DNA from: Lachnospiraceae bacterium
GTDB taxonomy: Bacteria; Bacillota_A; Clostridia; Lachnospirales; Lachnospiraceae
Reading direction: 5' to 3'
Assembly: GCA_024690425.1 (NCBI GenBank)
Contig: JAILCT010000069.1
Location: 1 to 14,209 of the forward strand
Length of the DNA stretch: 14,209 bases
Position numbers and translations under genes: made by a program. Position 1 is the stretch's first letter; each line of letters opens with the position of its first letter. This document shows positions 12,407 to 14,209 of this stretch, in pieces. The notes under the pieces are model-generated. The model had not been told where the DNA came from. It made no database searches and worked only from the letters and a program-made list of their open reading frames with translations.

Positions 12407-13027
12407 ATGAAGGTTCTGGTATTAAACGGAAGCCCCCGCATGGGCGGTAATACGAGCATTGCAGTTGAAGAATTCGTAAATACGCTTGAGCATGAGGGCG
12501 TTGAAGCTGAAGTCGTTCAGATAGGAAATATGGACATACGCGGATGTATCGCCTGCAACAGCTGCGGGAATACCGGTAAATGCGTATTCGACGATATCGT
12601 CAATGAGCTTGCGGGCAAGTTCGAGGAAGCGGACGGCCTGGTAGTGGCTTCACCGGTATACTATGCATCTGCCAATGCGACCCTTATTGCATGCCTTGAC
12701 AGGCTCTTCTACAGTACGGGCTTTGACAAGACCATGAAGGTCGGAGCCGGCATCGTTGTCGCAAGACGCGGCGGTTGTTCGGCAACCTTTGATGAACTGA
12801 ATAAGTATTTTACCATAAGCGGTATGCCCGTCGCTTCCAGCCAGTATTGGAACAGTGTCCACGGAAGGGATAAGGGAGAAGCCGAGAAGGATCTTGAAGG
12901 ACTGCGTACTGTGAGGGTACTTGCCAGAAACATGGCATTTCTGCTGAAGAGTATAGAACTGGGTAAGCGTGAATACGGGCTTCCGGAAGAAGAGGAACGG
13001 GTGTGGACCCATTTTATATCGGAATAG
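12407..13027 (+). CDS. Iron-sulfur-flavoprotein-like NAD(P)H-dependent FMN reductase
   Basis: The ATG at 12407 lies 6 nt after a perfect AAGGAGG (12394-12400); the upstream ATG at 12383 is rejected. The 206-residue product has a flavodoxin-like fold: KVLVLNGSPRMGGNTS (residues 2-17) is the FMN phosphate loop and SPVYYASANATLIACLDRL (82-100) the second flavin-contact segment. Between them is C47-x2-C50-x2-C53-x5-C59, the compact cysteine motif that binds a 4Fe-4S cluster in iron-sulfur flavoproteins (Isf). Such proteins move electrons from ferredoxin or NAD(P)H to oxygen, peroxide, quinones or other acceptors in anaerobes. The C-terminal part (residues 125-206) is typical of flavodoxin_2/FMN_red members of clostridia. 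It stands 28 bp before the FHA-GGDEF gene and may be co-transcribed with it. Confidence 0.9.
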   Translation: MKVLVLNGSPRMGGNTSIAVEEFVNTLEHEGVEAEVVQIGNMDIRGCIACNSCGNTGKCVFDDIVNELAGKFEEADGLVVASPVYYASANATLIACLDRLFYSTGFDKTMKVGAGIVVARRGGCSATFDELNKYFTISGMPVASSQYWNSVHGRDKGEAEKDLEGLRTVRVLARNMAFLLKSIELGKREYGLPEEEERVWTHFISE

Positions 13028-13055
13028 GACCTATCAATAAAGGCACGGACAATAT

Positions 13056-13970
13056 ATGAATGACGGAGCAAATTCTAAGACAATACTGAATATAGTTGAT
13101 ACCGAGGGAGATGACATTAAGTTAAGGCCTACCCTTTTTGTATGCTACGGTCACTCGATCTCGGAATACAGGCTTGAGGGACGTCAGAACATGGGAAGGC
13201 CCACAGGCGACCGCGTTCCGGACATCCCAATACATGCACGCTTTATATCAAGGGATCACGGATGCTTTGTTACCGAGAATGACGAAACATACTATGTTGC
13301 CTCCAGGACGACCAATCCTATCAGGTTCAGGGGAACGGATACCGAACCGGATACCAGGATATCGCTGCGGGACGGAGATGAGCTGATCATTCCCTGGACG
13401 GATAAGGACGGCAGGGACATGTCAGTCATACTGGTATATGCCAAGACCCGCTCGAGGATCAACCTGTGGAGGGAACTTCAGAAGGCCTCCCGCGACAGTC
13501 TGACTAACTTAAGCGACAGGGAATCTTTCATAACATGGTGGAAGCAGAATATGGAGAAGAAGGACTATTCGGAGGCTGTCCTGTTCATACTGGATGTGGA
13601 TGACTTTAAAAAGCTTAATGATACAGCCGGACACAATGCAGGAGATATAGCCCTGTGCATCATAGCCCAGGAGCTTAAGAATGCGGTTAGATACGAGAAC
13701 CAGATATGCCGCTGGGGCGGAGACGAATTCGTCGGGATAATACCTGCAGGGCCTGAGGAGGCAGAACACAGGCTCAATGATATAGGCAGTGCGATATGTG
13801 AAGCGACTGCCGGTGCCGGTGTCCCGATCAGTGTCAGCATAGGTTATACTGACATTCATGAGGTAAATGACAAAGGAGATATCGAGGCCCTGCTGGAGCT
13901 GGCCGATAAAGCATTATACAAGGTTAAGACCACGCAGAAGAATGGTATTGCATCTTACCGGGGCGAATGA
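13056..13970 (+). CDS. FHA-GGDEF diguanylate cyclase
   Basis: The 304-residue product fuses two signalling domains. Residues about 25-130 form an FHA phosphothreonine-binding domain with its conserved positions: GR (47-48), ISRDHG (64-69), TNP (86-88) and LRDGDEL (104-110). Residues 145-300 form a GGDEF domain: DSLTNLSDR, ILDVDDFKKLNDTAGHNAGD (178-197), RWGGDEF (219-225), SVSIGYT and ADKALYKVK. The catalytic GGDEF is intact, so cyclic di-GMP synthesis from two GTP is likely. The inhibitory RxxD site five residues upstream is RYEN (212-215), with Asn replacing Asp, so product feedback may be lost. There is no membrane segment; the protein is cytoplasmic and presumably gated by Thr phosphorylation of a partner or itself. 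The ribosome site is poor (AAAGG about 13 nt upstream), suggesting low translation or coupling to the flavoprotein gene. Confidence 0.93.
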   Translation: MNDGANSKTILNIVDTEGDDIKLRPTLFVCYGHSISEYRLEGRQNMGRPTGDRVPDIPIHARFISRDHGCFVTENDETYYVASRTTNPIRFRGTDTEPDTRISLRDGDELIIPWTDKDGRDMSVILVYAKTRSRINLWRELQKASRDSLTNLSDRESFITWWKQNMEKKDYSEAVLFILDVDDFKKLNDTAGHNAGDIALCIIAQELKNAVRYENQICRWGGDEFVGIIPAGPEEAEHRLNDIGSAICEATAGAGVPISVSIGYTDIHEVNDKGDIEALLELADKALYKVKTTQKNGIASYRGE

Positions 13971-13985
13971 TAAGGAAGATACGCA

Positions 13986-14209
13986 CTAATTCTCCGCAAA
14001 ATCAGTATCCATTGCCATCTGAAGCGTGTAATCGGGATAAGCCTTCTGTACATCCCCGAGAACATCTTCATATACAGCATTTCTGTCCCCGGCATCAAAG
14101 CTTATCACTATATCAAACCGCATGGTCTTTTTCTCCGGGTCCATATAGAATCCATGTATCTGCAATACATATTTATGTGAGAATACTATCTCAGTCACTT
14201 TCTTCTTGG
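13986..14209 (-). CDS. Cation diffusion facilitator (CDF) metal transporter, C-terminal part
   Basis: A minus-strand frame enters from the right edge and ends at TAA 13986-13988. It reads KKKVTEIVFSHKYVLQIHGF, then YMDPEKKTMRFDIVISFDA and YPDYTLQMAMDTDFAEN. This is the extreme C-terminus of the long CDF transporters of clostridia, where a cytoplasmic domain ends with the pattern LQ-x-HGFYxD...FD-x-V-x-SFD...YPDYTLQ. CDF proteins export Zn2+, Mn2+ or Fe2+ by proton exchange; the transmembrane part and metal site lie outside the window. The GTG at 14196-14198 is not the start. The gene converges on the FHA-GGDEF gene with a 15-bp gap and no terminator was seen between them. Confidence 0.85.
   Translation of the reverse strand, partial: KKKVTEIVFSHKYVLQIHGFYMDPEKKTMRFDIVISFDAGDRNAVYEDVLGDVQKAYPDYTLQMAMDTDFAEN

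Overview
The window looks like a piece of a Lachnospiraceae (Clostridia) chromosome, most like the Butyrivibrio group. The basis is heavy use of ATA, AGG/AGA and CTT codons, strong AAGGAGG-type ribosome binding sites, a small double-glycine-leader peptide, and gene families typical of that group (COG2509 flavoprotein, clostridial NdpA, a CDF transporter with a C-terminal YPDY tail, an FHA-GGDEF protein). The genus is an inference from style, not a match. No rRNA, tRNA or CRISPR array was seen.

Positions 1-4780 are AT-richer, gene-poor and accessory in character. They begin with the decayed 3' part of a kptA (tRNA 2'-phosphotransferase) gene with in-frame stops. A 12-bp tandem repeat and a longer direct repeat follow, then about 500 bp without a gene that ends in an orphan terminator. 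Next come a reverse-strand peptide joining a bacteriocin-type double-glycine leader to a C4 zinc ribbon, a small membrane protein, and a secreted protein with PD-(D/E)XK-like signature residues, a hydrophobic segment and two paired-cysteine repeats. An Mrr-type restriction endonuclease is then split near its C-terminus by a -1 frameshift at a seven-A run. An unknown acidic protein and a possible tiny membrane ORF close this part.

Positions 4780-14209 are denser and look like ordinary chromosome. They hold an MFS transporter; a two-gene operon of a COG2509 FAD oxidoreductase and an NdpA nucleoid-associated protein; a convergent membrane-anchored Mrr-like nuclease whose stop overlaps that of ndpA; an fdhD-yghZ pair; a reverse-strand MATE efflux pump; an iron-sulfur-flavoprotein-like reductase followed by an FHA-GGDEF diguanylate cyclase; and the 3' end of a CDF metal transporter entering from the right edge.

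Three proteins (the secreted protein, Mrr, and the membrane-anchored Mrr-like protein) carry restriction-fold signatures, so nucleic-acid cleavage and defence or antagonism is a recurring theme, though no shared operon ties them together. Upstream of the MATE gene sits a hairpin with the hallmarks of an IS200/IS605 right end (TnpB guide-RNA end) without any transposase. The most unusual elements are the secreted protein with its small membrane neighbour, the double-glycine zinc-ribbon peptide, the frameshifted Mrr, and the orphan IS605 end.
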